Shown one piece after another: positions 26,720-41,631 of a stretch of 64,000 nt of DNA (the stretch's first letter is position 1; every line of letters begins with the position of its first letter). The stretch lies in contig JAQFVV010000151.1 of the NCBI GenBank assembly GCA_028023455.1, forward strand, positions 62,001 to 126,000. The letters are read 5' to 3'. Under the pieces are notes generated by a model. The model did not search any database, was not told the DNA's origin, and was given only the letters and a program-made list of their open reading frames with translations. This DNA comes from Epiperipatus broadwayi (lineage: Eukaryota; Onychophora; Udeonychophora; Euonychophora; Peripatidae). The position numbers were made by a program, and so were the translations under genes.

Positions 26720-28549
26720 TATATATATATATATGAGAATATTATAGATATATTAACAAAGAAAAAGTAAAATTATCAAGAATCAACTAGTGAAAAAGTG
26801 ATCTGAGGTTCATACACTTGCACACGAATATGTTTTACAAATACTAAGTGTATTTTACGCAAAGAGATATAAATGAAAGATATGTAACACACAATAATAT
26901 ATATGTAATTAATAAAATAAAGCGTACCATGTAAAGTCTTTTTTGTACTTCTCTGGGCTCTGAATAGGCTATTCATCTGTTCATGCAGCATGGCAAGGAC
27001 TTCTCTTAAACACAGCATAATATAGCAGCTTTCAGATTCATGGGATGGCTGGATTCAAGAGACATTTCTGATATATCTAATGATCATTCGATAACTGGAT
27101 TCAGGAAACCTTTCTGGTACTGTTCCACAGCTCTCATGATCATTTGATGGCTGGGTTCAGGAGACCTTGCTGATGGTAGGAATGGAGCTGGGTGAGTACA
27201 CTGACTGAAGGTTCCCACCCCATGATCATTGGACTGACATGACCACATTTGTGCTTGAGGTTTAATAATAAATTTCTTCTTTGGTTAATAATTATCAACT
27301 AACAGTAATGCTTTCTTTTTAACTTCTACAGCACTGGTAATGATTCCTTTACTTTTGGTTTTCAAATACAAACATCTTCCTGAAAACACAGTTCTCTACC
27401 ACACTATGATTTAAGAAAAAATAATTAGAACTGGGAATTCTCTAAGTCCAAACAAGCGAGTTCAGATAAATCTAAAAAGTTAGCGTGAGTGAGTGAATGA
27501 TTGACTTAGTGACTGCTTGATTGACTTGTTGACTGCTTGATTGCTTGTGCCTGATTGAATACATGTGCTCAATTTGAAATACATTAAACTGGTGAACAGC
27601 ATTTTGCCCTTCTCATTACAATCTCAATCTAGTTATCCCTCTGAAACACATTTAATTAATTAATTTTGACCTTTGTTAGTGGATTCATACAATGCACGAA
27701 GCATTCCTATGAAATCCACTAATTAATCTCAAGAATTTATTTATTTTTAATTTAATTGATTATCTACTCTGATTCAACATACACATAAAAAAGTTTAATT
27801 ATATAAATTATTTTCAAATAATCAGATTCCATTTAAAATTTTTTTTTTAAATTAAATAAGATATTTTTCCCCACCCGCATTAACATAAATTTTAATGAAC
27901 TCTTTTTGTTGAGTTGAAACATTTGATAATAATAATAAAAAGAAGAAACAAAATTACTTATCTATTAAAATGTACTTGCCTTTAGGCTTTTCTTAATTTT
28001 GGAACAATAGATTTGTAGAGAAAAATATCTAGTACAATTTTTGATTTAAAACTACCCTATATGTTGGATTTTTAAATATTACCTTTTCCCTTTTTTTTAC
28101 AAGCATTTAACAAACGAGAAAAAAAAGTTATACATATAAATTACACAGACACATCTTTGCGTTTATAAAAAAAAATGAACATAAAATAATAAAAATGAAT
28201 TATAAGCATTTAGCTAATACGCTGATACTTCACATTATAAGCCTTAACTATTAGCTTTTTTTGTGTGTGCGAGTATATGACATATCCACAGATATCTCTC
28301 ACTTATTTTATAATTTGACTTGATTCAAATTTATAGACTGCATACACACATGTTTAATGGTTATATTGCATATTTTAGCCCATTTTTTATGTAATACCAT
28401 CTTATGCTTGGCTATATGAAGTATGCCTGTCATAATGACCTCTCCCAAATGAGACATTTAAATGGGATTATCATTTAATGTCTTTTAATCACTAATTGCA
28501 TTTTCTTTTATTTTAAATCTAAAATTTTATAACATGGGTTTCAATGCTC
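26720..28549. other. Mostly unassigned DNA with two small repeat clusters
   Basis: A 47-55-bp imperfect repeat (ATGGCTGGATTCAAGAGAC and variants, then ATGATCATTTG) begins near 27044, 27091 and 27146. A cluster of TGACTGCTTGATTGACTTG-like units lies at about 27490..27555. Nothing else is recognised. The right end may include the downstream part of the Gypsy fragment that follows. Confidence 0.5.
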
Positions 28550-29540
28550 TCACATTGTACATGACCTTAATGCCTTACTCTGTTTTGACCTGGAAGGTGT
28601 TATTACCCCAGCATTCCACAATTTCAAATGGACCTTCATAAAGTTTACAAACGTTTTAAACCAGAATTTCTCTGGTACACTTACGTGGGGAGTTTTTACC
28701 TTCAGTTTATCCCCTATTTTGAACTGATACTGTGACCTATTTTTTTGTTTCTTTCTCCTAGCACTCATCTGTTGCATGCAAGAATAATCCTCTTTTCTAT
28801 CTGCTTTCATATCACCGTTTCAACAATTCCTTTGGGTAATTTTGCCTTAAACAACTTAGGAGCTAGTTTTCCGAAATGAAGGTGCATGGGGGAGAATTCA
28901 GTAAATTCATTGATGGACCAATTAATAAAATTGAGTACTTGAGGTAACTGCTTAACCCATCCCCTGTGATTAGTTGGAAGATATGTACGGAATAGGCTCC
29001 CTAGTTCTGGCATAACCCACTCACAGGGATTAGACTGCAGGATGCAGATGGAGGTGAGTACATGTTTCATTCCATGCTTGGTTGTCCACTAATTCCATTC
29101 TTCTGATATGAAGTTTGTTCCATGGTCAGACAGGACTTCAGGTTTCCCAACTTGTGGAAATGCAGAGAGTCCAGTATGCATTGTAGTTCTAGATAATGGA
29201 TAGATGGCTACCAATTTGGAAAAAAGGTTGTAGACTACCAATAAGTATTTCTTTCAATTGAAGGATGGCAGTATGCCATAAAAATCAATGGCCATTATCT
29301 CCTTTGGGTTTTGAAGTATAATGGGTTCCATGGGGCTCACATAACTTTTGTTGAGGGTTTCGCTTTTTGGTAGATTTCACATTTATTTATCACAAGCTCC
29401 TGGTGTATCTGTGGCCAATAAAACCAGCATCTAAGGCAACGTTCTGTATTTGAAGTTCCATAATGTCCATACATATAATGAATATATTGAATGAGGGGGT
29501 GCCTCATCATAAGTGGTATCATGACCATGTATTTCTTCAA
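28550..29540 (-). pseudogene. Ty3/Gypsy integrase fragment, broken
   Basis: Read on the minus strand from 29540, the first part encodes an H2C2-type zinc-binding domain: HYMYGHYGT, FYWPQIHQE and then C-x2-Y near KAKPS, so the last Cys is lost. The middle (about 29330..29070) shows AIDFYG, then KPEVLSDHG, and after a stop ILQSNPCEW and LFRTYLPTNH. These supply the D, D and E of the integrase core. The last part holds FSPMHLHFGK and then QYQFKIGDKLKVKTPH, a GPY/F-like C-terminal region. Several stops and frame changes interrupt it. Gag, protease, RT and RNase H are missing. A related C-terminal piece lies at 59197..59410. Confidence 0.85.
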
Positions 29541-29569
29541 AATAATATATGTAAACTTATTATTAAATA

Positions 29570-29935
29570 AATATTAGAAACATCACTTAGAAGCGCTTTC
29601 AACTAACATTGTTGTCTTTGTCAAATAATAATTTGAAATATAAACTTTACCATAATTTCATGATCTTAATGTTTGTTGCCTGCCTATTCATTAAATCTTG
29701 CTTGTATTTATATATTAACATAGCTTCCTTGATTTTTCTTTTATTATTATTTTTTTCAGTTTGCAATATTTTTACATTATTATAATTGAAATCAAAACCA
29801 TATATACATGATTTATGATGTTTATAAAAAGCAGAAGGTGATAAATTATCATTATCTTTAGAATTTTGTTTTATATTTTGAACTCTTTTTAATAACAAGT
29901 GCTCATTTGTTTTTTCTCCAATGTGCATCTCGACT
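29570..29935 (-). pseudogene. PLE C-terminal endonuclease fragment, single copy
   Basis: The minus-strand frame (29928..29647) encodes HIGEKTNEHLL, then FDFNYNNVKILQTEK, KRKIKEAMLIYKYK and LMNRQATN. HIGE plus the FDF-x2-NNVKIL and KRKIKEA blocks identify it as the end of a PLE endonuclease domain. It resembles the palindrome at 30060..30660 more than the one at 26 kb. Its 3' non-coding tail includes GAAACATCACTTAGAAG. It directly abuts the Gypsy integrase fragment, so two broken elements are juxtaposed. Confidence 0.75.
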
Positions 29936-30059
29936 AACCTATATATCCACTACCACAACTATGCATCCATTTATAAATGATACAATTTTTACTTATAAAT
30001 AAGATTTTATCTTTACAGTTATTGTTATTTATAAGTTTATATATATATATGGGGCATGT

Positions 30060-30660
30060 AATTATAAAATTAAATATTTATAAATACAGTAATTAGATAA
30101 TTAAAATTTGTATCCACTTAGAAGTGCTTTTGATAGTAATCTTTGTCAATAAAGGCTAACCTTCTCACAATTCTGTGATCTTAATGTTTACTGCCTGTAT
30201 GTTAATGAAGTCATGTTCTTATTTATATATTATCATAGCTTCCTTTATTTTTCTTTTATTGTTATTTTTTTTTAATTTGCAATAATTTTACATTATTAAA
30301 ATTGAAGTCAAAACCATAAATATGTGACTTATTATGATCGTAAAAAACAGATGCTGAAATATTATTATCTACTTTACAATTTGGTTTCAATTTTTGAAGA
30401 ATTTTAATAATGTTAAAGCATTGCAAATTGAAAAAAAATAACAATAAAAGAAAAATAAAAGATGCTATAGTAATATACAAATACAAATATAACTTAATTA
30501 ACAGACAGGCAGAAAATGTTAAGATCATGAAATGTGGGAAGGTTAGCCTTTCAAAGAGTTAGTTGACAGAGATTTCTAAGATAATCAAAAGTGCTCCTAA
30601 GTGGGTAAAATTTTTAATTATCTAATTACTGTATTTAAAAATATTTAATTATATAATTAC
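30060..30660. mobile_element. Second PLE head-to-head inverted dimer
   Basis: The left arm (about 30066..30303, minus orientation) is complementary to about 30396..30640 (plus orientation). For example CCACTTAGAAGTGCTTTTGA on the left pairs with the reverse of AATCAAAAGTGCTCCTAAGTGG on the right. About 90 bp of unpaired PLE sequence lies in the middle. The left frame encodes FYDHNKSHIYGFDFNFNNVK and the right arm encodes KRKIKDA- and LINRQAENV-like peptides. The arms have diverged more than those at 26 kb. A TA tract follows at 30690..30712. Confidence 0.75.
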
Positions 30661-30712
30661 GTATATTGCTTTGAAAAAATGCAGACATTGAATATATATA
30701 TATATATATATT

Positions 30713-33700
30713 CTAACCTCCCCCCACGCATCCTCACCCCAAAATATACTGTTTATTACGAATATTCCAGGTTCTAGCTCAGTTAACAAATAAATAAATG
30801 AAATATTCAGCATTGATTAAAATGATTACTAGCTCTAATTTCTAAAATACAAATACGGTTCAATTTTTAAAATGAATTAATAAATATTTACTATTTTCAT
30901 GAGACATGGGGTGACAATACGGGGAACGAGATAGACTACATTGAGATATTATCTACACGATACTACCTCAATGGCATAAGAACACTATTCCCCCTTTTTA
31001 CTATACCAAATAACTAACTCATAGTATTCTTACGACTTTCTAAACTCTATTCACTACAATTAAAATAATAATCATATCTTAATCTTCTTTATAACAAGAA
31101 TCTAGCTTAATTAAATAAAATGAAGTAAAATAAAATAAAATAAAATCTCAGGTTCATAAATTGTATTCTAACTGATTTAAAATTACAGTAGTAAAATATG
31201 AAAAGGGAATTTTATGTCATAATCTACTACACAGCAACTAACAATAATAAAAATAATAATAACAATAATAATATAATATAATCTTATTTCTTCCTAAATG
31301 AAATAAATAAATACGTACGTGGTAGTATTTTAATAATCTGACAACAGAATACATGTGGCAACATTAACATATAATTTAATGTAATATTGTGGCAACCGAC
31401 TTATGACCAATAAATAATATAAAATGATGATCTTTTAATTTTAACATACCAATAAATTCTCAAAATTATTATAACACTTTTATGTTTACCTTTTTGTGCA
31501 AAAACTATATGTCTGTTTCAATTATAAATGTATCGTGATTTCATGCATCCATGTGGAGAAATAACAACACGGGCACACAACTTTAAAATAAATTTAAAAA
31601 ACAAAGTTTATTAACAACATAAATAAATTAACAATATTTTTACACTATGTACATTGGATATCCCTTACTTTCCTATCTCCCTTAGTTTGTTAGTTTATAA
31701 ATGAAATCAAAATATTATTTATTTCTCCTAGTTAAATCTTATCTTTTTAACACTTAGAAAATACAGTATTATTACTTGATTTATTATTATGGTTAGCTTA
31801 TTACAAAATGTATTTCTTATATGATTATCACAAATACTTTGCATCCCTAATATTATTAAAATTATATTTCTTTACAAAATTTATATTCGTAGTAAAATTC
31901 TACAAAACAATAAAATTTTAGTTTTATATTGGTTGTATGGAATCTTACAAAGTCAAAACATTGTTCTACATTCGGTATTAGGTTTTTATTGTTCATTATC
32001 CAATGTTTATTAATCCTAATACTCTCATTCAAGCCTTACTTCGGATGATATAATTACAACTATTCATATACCATGCACAAGTATATGTTTATTACACATT
32101 ATTGAACTATTTCTTAATAAATATGCAATATTTATTTTCTAAATATTATTTAAAAAAAACATTCAAATTTTATTATCACTTTTAAAATACTTGGTTTAGA
32201 TTTCTCTTTCAAAAATCTTATATTCATTTCTGAATTAATTTTACAATGTATTATATGATTCTTTCTCTCTTTATGATATTTTGGACTTTCAATTTTAAAG
32301 TTACACAATTCTATACATTCCAGCAAATAAACTATTCTTACATAAACGATAGCTTATCTTCAGTTCTATTTTATTCATTATTTCTCTGAAAATATCTTTC
32401 TGACCGATGCAGATTCACGAAATAAGGATAGCGAAGATAGATGCATAGGATCAAAATATAACTAGAATATTACTCGTCATATACCTTGACAATCATGGCA
32501 CAATGAATTAAAAGACACTATAGAGGAGTGACCTTTACCTGTCTACCAACCTCTATTATAGGAACGATGCTAAAGCTATTTCTTCAGCTTTATTATAACA
32601 TCAAATTTTTAAAGATATGCAAAAACACTGTCCAAACTATATGTGTTCAGTTATAGGGCTTAGTTAACTATACTGAAATCACACAAAACTAAATATGATC
32701 CAAATCCTTTATTTTCCTATTTTTTAAAAAAAACATCATCTTGGTTTCCTCTCCACTAGTACTTCCAAGTCACTATCCGATCTTATTTCTCAAGATTTTT
32801 CTATACTGTACATCGACAAATACATATCTGCATTACTAACAATAATAAAATTCATTTATTTTAAAACTATTCCACTGTTCTATAAGAAAATCTTTTTTAC
32901 TACTTTCCTCCGTATATTTAATCATATACAAACTATTTAAATATCTGAATACCTTATCACATGAAAGTTCAAAAGAATCACACAATTGTTCTGTTAAATT
33001 ATATTATTAATATACTTTAAATAAATTATTGCATGCATATTCCGAATTACTCCTATCTCATCATATGTTAAAATGTTGTATAAAATGTGTACATATAATT
33101 TAAACTTTCACACTTCATTCTTAATCAATAGATGATCTAAAAAAAATACATTATGCATTATAAATAAATATCAATATTACCAAACGATCTTTATCTTCTC
33201 GATCGCGTTCCGTAGGCTTCACCATCCATTTGATTCTTGTAGATATAAGACTCACATACATACACTTTATTTTTAAACAATATTTCTATAATTTTATCAA
33301 GCTATTATATTTAAATCTCAATATTACTAAATTTATGTTTATATGTTTTCCCTAATCTCACATAACATTTTATATTTAAAACAAATTAGTAAAAAATATT
33401 TAAACTATATTTACTGTACTTCTTTATCAAACTTTCTTGAAAACCGTTCATATTAAAGCTAAAAAAAAATGTTTATTATTTCTTCTTCAGTCACTTAATG
33501 TTCTATTTTAAGGCAAAACAATTATTGCTCTGTTTAATAAATATTCATAGATGACAATCCTTGGTTTTTTATAATATTTAATACAATTATTAATTATGAT
33601 ATTAGTTAATCCCGTAAAGAAAAACGTCTACATATTCTCTTCTAATATTTTCAGCTAAGATTTTCCCGCGCGACTTTTGTGATGCATCTTCTAGGTACTT

Positions 33701-35449
33701 TGCTTTAAATATTCAGTAAATTTTTCGGTTTCCATGGATCCATTTTCATTAATTAATTTAAATTTATATTTTCTAAATCAAGCATTTCTCCAATGAACAC
33801 TTTATAACATTTTTAATTTTTCTTAGAGAAAGTTTTTCTGATCTTTTTTTTTTAAAAAAAAAAACACAATAGCTCTTTCATATCATTCTTCGGTAATTTT
33901 TCCTTTCTTTTAAAGGTCTGGTACTATATACTTTGTAATATTTCCTTTTAAAAGGACAAACATTTTTTTTTTCATTATAACTTTTACATAATTCTTTATA
34001 ATATACAGCATCTTAATTTTCCCATAGAGAAGAATAAAATAACTTCAGAGTAGCCTTATAAAATTTGTGCATCATAATTTTCCTGATGGCAAGTAACTTC
34101 TCTTTTAAGTTTTCGTATAGCGTCCAAATTATATTCCTCTGAGTTACAATAATAAGTTTCTGGTTGAGCATAAATAAAGCTGTATCGAGGCACTTTACAA
34201 ATATTTTTCCTTTAGCAATATTTTTATATACTGTTTTCTGTAGTATTTCCATTTTCACTGCAAGGTTTTGGCTGAACTTGAATAAAATTACTGGCAAGAA
34301 AACTTTTAAAATTAGCCCTTCATGTAAAGGCAGTCAAAATATTATATGTTAAAAAAAAACTTTTAATTTTAAATTTTAAAATTATATCCCTTTTCTAGCT
34401 TACAGTCTTATTCAGCTAAAAAAATATGTTACTTCCTCATTCACTTACACATTACTTTCTCCCGCTTCGTCTAATTCTTATATTTTGTCTGCTAAAATAC
34501 CTCCGTTGACTAATTAATGACTTTTTTAGCACGAACAAATTTACACATTTTAGTTTTATAATAGATTAAGCCCTTTAAAATAAAGAATTTATGACATCAT
34601 GTCTTAAATATTATTTAGAATAGTATTTTTAAATTCAATTATAGTTTTATCAAAATCATTTAAACTTTACAACAATTATTAAAACAATATTTAATACCTA
34701 TTTTAATATTAATATTTAATTTATCTTGTTTCTATTTAAATAAAATATTTAATTTTTTTTATTAACTGTATTCAACTTTTAAACACTACTTAAATATTAC
34801 ATCATTTAAACATTTAGAATAACTATTTACTATTTTAACATTCATTTCAGCGATAGACAGCAATTACATTTAGTTCCATAATTCACAAACTTTATTATTA
34901 TATTCTAACAAGCGTGTGTGTGAAGGTATATAATATACAGTCACATGATTACTAACTTTAACAGATGATTTTTTAATTTACGTCTCGGTCTAAATTACCA
35001 AAACTGATATATTTTATAAAAAAATTTGGAAAATAATTTAAACTTGTAGAACTAAATATAATTCTCACCATCCTAAAGTTTATTTTAAAATATATTAGAT
35101 TAAATTTGAATATTAATTATAATTATAATATTACATATAGTTTTTATTTTTTTTATTAGTTTTAAAACATTACAATTGGATTGTTAATATACTTTTAACT
35201 ATTTATAGCTGTGTTATTTTATATGGCCAGCTTTTACAACCATAAGCAAGGATATAATTAAGCTTTATTTAACTGTTTTCTCTTAAAATAATCCATTACA
35301 CTTTTATATACCAGGTATTTTCAGCCTTAAATTGTACTATAAAATCTAATCGATCATACAATTATTTATATATCATACAAACATATCTTAAAATTTAAAA
35401 TTTTTTAGTAATTGACCATTCTACCCTATTATGACCTATAGATAAGGGC

Positions 35450-35450
<1 letters not shown>
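30713..35450 (-). mobile_element. Family-1 TA-flanked element, longest undisrupted copy
   Basis: About 4.7 kb lies between TA tracts at 30690..30712 and 35451..35488. On the minus strand it begins TGTGCCC and ends near GGTTAGAA, so a TG start and a GGTTA-type end are visible. Positions 34151..35450 are repeated almost exactly at 1..1313, and a diverged inverted copy lies at 8493..14712. I find no coding sequence; the longest frames (such as 34013..34297) are AT-rich and resemble no family. It may be an unusually long solo LTR or another non-autonomous element. Confidence 0.7.

Positions 35451-35488
<38 letters not shown>
35451..35488. repeat. (TA)n tract shared by two elements
   Basis: An uninterrupted TA run of about 38 bp joins the right end of the family-1 element to the left end of the family-2 element. 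Confidence 0.95.
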
Positions 35489-35490
<2 letters not shown>

Positions 35491-36978
35491 AGGCATCAAA
35501 AAAGGTTTGAACTGAGGTGATGGAAAATCATTATCATACACCAGTAAATAAAATACAGTAAAGTATAAAGATATCAAAGTAAGGTATAATATCCAAAATA
35601 TATAAGCAATTTTATATATCAAGAAAGCATGAGATAAGTAATTTTATATATTGAGAGAGCATGAGATCAAGAGATCTCTGAGAGATCAGCCAGTCACTCC
35701 TTAGAGTAACTAAAATAAATATACATCAATAGTATATCAACCAGCATTATAAACTAAAAGAAATTATAAGTAATTCAAAATAAACTATTTATCAACATGA
35801 ATGATCAACAATTAAAACATATCAGAATAAAATCAGCAGTCCACTTGTGACAGGATTGGGCATGAGTCTTCTGAAGACCAGGCTAACTATTGATCTTTGC
35901 CAGCTTGGGGGAAATTGTTTAACCATTAATTTGGAGGCACAAACTAAGGGTGAGTCCATCAGAATACATAACCAGAAAAACTAAGAAATAATTATGGGAT
36001 ACATAAACATGCTGATCATCATCAATACTCAGACCACTTGTACAGGTCAACTACAAACTTAACTTCTAATAAGACTAAACTAAAATTAAAATTAGTGCTT
36101 GGGCTTTAAAGAATATTATCTTTTGTGGCAACCAGGATGACGATTGATCAATGCTGAATGCCCAAAGCATTAAATACACATCCCCATTTACATATTTGTC
36201 CTGTGCTCGAATCTAGCACAGGGATCATAAGCTATATTACTGTTTGTGACCAAGAGATGATGGAAACAATTTTTAACATTTGAATAAGTTTATTAATCAT
36301 AAAAATAAAAAATTAAAATTAAGGTCTATATGGCTATAAGTATAAATTAAGTTTTATATAATAAAAAATATCACATTTGTGATTTACGTACTTAATATAC
36401 AAAATTTAAGTTACTATATTGTGGTTTGCATATAGCACACATATATATGTGCACAACATGGAATTTTACAATTACATGAATATATTTTAATTGACACTTA
36501 ATAATGACAAAAAATGATTAAAATTTGCATATATGCCTTTTTTGACAAGCATTGACATTTATGTGCATATATTAATATGCAGTACAATTGACTTACATTA
36601 CAATCATCATATAAAATAATAAATACATGATTAAACTTTTTAATTGGGTATTAAAAAATACTAAAAATGTTTGAAATTTTACATATATGTGTGAACATGT
36701 ATATAATTAGAAGCCAACCAATAACCACCTAAACATTCACAATAAAGTTAATAATCAATATTTCTCACTGCTGCCAAGGCAACCTTCTCACCTTTTAATA
36801 GCAAAAAAGGAAATACACTCTTACTAATGGTCCATTAAATATACATGGACACTTAAACATTGCAACTTGAACACAGAGAATGAAATATTGATAGAATGAA
36901 AATTAAATAAACCTCCTTAAACATGAAATAAACATGTCTATGTAATGCATACTAATAGTCAATTATAATATCACAAAG
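35489..36978 (+). mobile_element. Family-2 TA-flanked element, copy 1
   Basis: This block is homologous to the reverse complement of 53824..56260. Shared landmarks are GAGATCTCTGAGAGATC-like blocks, CTGATCATCATCAATACTC, GGATGACGATTGATCAATGC, ACACATCCCCATTTA and GAGATGATGGAA. It ends in GTTATA at a 100-bp TA tract, a likely decayed GTTACA. The first bases (GGAGGCATC) correspond to a point about 20 bp inside the other copy, so the left end is eroded. No coding sequence is present. Confidence 0.75.
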
Positions 36979-38775
<1,797 letters not shown>

Positions 38776-39102
38776 TTTCAAGCTGAAAACTGGACACCAT
38801 ATCATATATGTTTAAGTAAAATATGCGGCAAGATATTAAAATATTAGTAGATGCATAGATTGTGACAATCTCTTTCGTTATTACAAACTTCAGTTCACTT
38901 TCGATAGTACTAAGTTTTTCTACGTTTGTGCTTACAGTTGTTTTGTTGGTAAAATGAATTTTATCTTCCTTATTTCCTACCATCCATGTCAAACTTGGAA
39001 GTGGATTAACGCCTACTAAGAAACATTGAGCAACAATCTCATCTCCCTCATAAACAGGTCCTTTCTTATTCCAAGTTAAATTAGGTTTATGAGATGGAAA
39101 GT
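38776..39102 (-). CDS. Single exon encoding an immunoglobulin-like domain
   Basis: On the minus strand the exon is bounded by a TATTTTAG acceptor ending at 39103 and a GTAAGATAT donor starting at 38775. It is 327 bp long, and both flanking introns are phase 1, the classic symmetrical arrangement for extracellular Ig modules. The peptide runs from the DFPSHKPNLTW start through IVAQCFLVG (first Cys, about residue 27 of the exon), SLTWMVG (core Trp, about residue 40) and ILISCRIF (second Cys, about residue 92). It includes N-glycosylation sequons NLT and NKT. The GD-E-I-V-A-Q-C and N-P-x-P-x-L-T-W pattern fits an I-set or C2-set domain of a neuronal or adhesion-type cell-surface protein. I cannot assign the gene. 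No neighbouring exon is visible, so introns must be long, or this could be a stray exon. Confidence 0.8.
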
Positions 39103-39124
39103 CTAAAATATATATATAAGATTT

Positions 39125-39314
39125 CATATTATTATTATTTTTGAGATATTCTACGTTGTGAAATAGCTAAATAGCTGAACTTTTGACACAATAACAAGTA
39201 TCTTCCCCAGAGCATTCTCCGTGAATGCTCTAGGAAGGTATTAGTTATTGTACCAAAACCTCAACTATTTAGCTATTTCACTACATGGAATATCTCAAAA
39301 ATAATAATAATATG
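39125..39314. mobile_element. Palindromic MITE-like element, copy 2
   Basis: CATATTATTATTATTTTTGA at the left pairs with TCAAAAATAATAATAATATG at the right. Inner blocks (AACAAGTATCTTCC, AGAGCATTC) match the copy at 3238..3458. The element lies only about 22 bp upstream, in the minus sense, of the Ig exon acceptor, where a branch point would normally be. A further 30 bp of similarity past the right arm suggests the true end is near 39350. Confidence 0.8.
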
Positions 39315-39558
39315 AAATCGTAATTTATTCGTGAAAATATTGTGATTAACATATAAATATTGTTCAGAGCACATAGGTCATAAGTGCACAGGTATGTATT
39401 TACTATTAATAATAAATAATAATAAAAAAAGAAATTAGTTAAAGGATAAAAGTGAAACAAACAAAGAAATTAAAAGAATTAAGTCATTGATATTTTTCAA
39501 AAATAAAAGGGAAAAAATATCTATAAAACTTGTTTATTAATTACGGTTAACCGCTAAA
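39315..39558. other. Short AT-rich stretch, possible 5' untranslated part of the LINE
   Basis: There is no coding sequence. It lies between the MITE and the first ATG of the LINE ORF1 and may contain the LINE 5' end, but I see no clear junction. Confidence 0.4.
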
Positions 39559-40602
39559 ATGGACTCTGTAATAAAGCCTATACTAAGGCCTAAACGCTCT
39601 AATGGGAGGAAAAATATATATTCTAACCTTATGAGTCCCAAAGTTTAGATTACAACAATAAACCCTCCAAAGAACCTAAGAATAAATCTACAACGGTAGA
39701 AAGCATTTCAAATAATCAAAATCAATTTCTTTCTTCTTCGACTACTAACAACCTGATAATAAAATCTATGCTAAAATCGAAACACTGTCACGTGAAAGGG
39801 GAAAATAATTCGAAATTATCTAGTGATTTCCAAATTGTAAATGCAAAGATTGCAACCCCTAATGAACCTAAAAATAGCGGTGAAAATGTTCGAAATGATC
39901 ATACCGTTAAAAAAAGTATAATTCCTCTAATAAACTCGCGAAACAATGGGAAAACTTCGCAATAGGGGAAAAATGATGATTCCCCAATTACAGCCTCAAA
40001 CAAAAAAATGAATCACTTAGAGAATACCAAAACTTTACAAACACCATCAAAAACTAATCTATCTCCAATAAATAATCCAGAACTGGGAAAACAGATTAAC
40101 AACAATAATTTATATAATAACACAAATCTAAATCTCATAAAATCTCCAAAACATTTAAAGGAAAATAAAAATTCCCAAACTACAATAATTAAACCAAATC
40201 AGAAATCGACCATAAACCATAATGATATGCACTCTCCGATTCTAAAACAATCTTCACTAAGTCACCCAGAGTTTGACAAATTCAATATGACAGGCCCTGA
40301 ATACAGGGATTCAAACCAACTACCTCACAACTCTGAGCATAATAAAACCACAAGCCCAATGATGAATGAAATGACATATGCAAACAAGGTCAGAGCTAAC
40401 ATAATGATAAATACACATCATCAAACATCACAACCTGATAAATACATGGAAGCAATTCGACTTTTACAAGAAATAGAAACAGAACAGTCTACATCAAACT
40501 ACTCTAATCATCAAACAACATCTACAGATAATCCTACTTGTGATATTCAGAACCATGAAATAATAAATGAACAGTTTAACCAAACCATCCCATTGCCACT
40601 CC

Positions 40603-40686
40603 ACAAATCTCTACTCAATTATTATAATGAGTGTTTTCCACTCCACAAATCTCTACTCAATTATTATAATGAGTGTTTTCTCATAC
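40603..40686 (+). repeat. 42-bp in-frame tandem duplication in ORF1
   Basis: CACTCCACAAATCTCTACTC through GAGTGTTTTC occurs twice in a row without visible differences. It adds 14 residues and keeps the frame. The absence of differences suggests the duplication is recent relative to the stops in the ORF. Confidence 0.9.
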
Positions 40687-41631
40687 TTTCCACTACAGAT
40701 AACTGTTTAAATCTATACACATTCCCTACATCATCACTATATGAACTATGTAAAGCACATGGCTGGTGGAAATCGATCCATAAGATCCTCTTTCATCTAA
40801 ATGAAAGATATTTTATCATCCAGTTCACAAACCAACAAGTTAAAGCTGCCTTTAGAAATAGTCATAAACTCCTAAACAACAAATTTCTTGTCTACATTGA
40901 CCTCAACTGCCCAGTTGTTTTAACAGGGCGAATTCAAAAATGTACCATGGACTTTGAAAAGGCAGACCTTCTGCGCCACTTCAAAGACTATGGCACCATT
41001 ACCAAATTTCAATACCTAGTAGCAGACAATGATGATCCCACAGTATACATCAACACTGCACAATTTCAGCTAGTTCTTAAAAAAGGAATTCCATCTCAAT
41101 CAGTCCCATCTCTAATTCAACATGGCGAATCTCCACTCAACATCATCTTTCGTGGCCTTCTACCCCAATGCTTCCATTGCAGGCAGAGAGGCCATCTAAA
41201 AAAAGATTGTCAAGAGAGAAAATGCATAATTTGTGGAGAGATTCGGTACAAATTCCACAAATGTGATAGCGATCAAGAAAATCAACATCTAACAAATACA
41301 TACCCAAGTCTCAAGCAACAATATATCACTAGCAATACCACAGATCACACTACATCATCATCAAAAATTCCTAATGATAAAACTTCCTTGGAAACAGAAT
41401 AATTTCAACTCACTCCTGAACCGCTGCATACCAATGACAATTGCATAACATCATCAGATACAGCAACAATCAGACAAACAGAAATGGACACCGATGCTGA
41501 ACAAAGCGACACTACAATGGCCAGCAACAGAATTCCACATAAAAGAAAACATAAAAAAAAACAATAGCTCTGAACAATCACAAGAAAGTAGCAATAGCAA
41601 TGAATGTGACAATCTTCGAGATGCAACAAAG

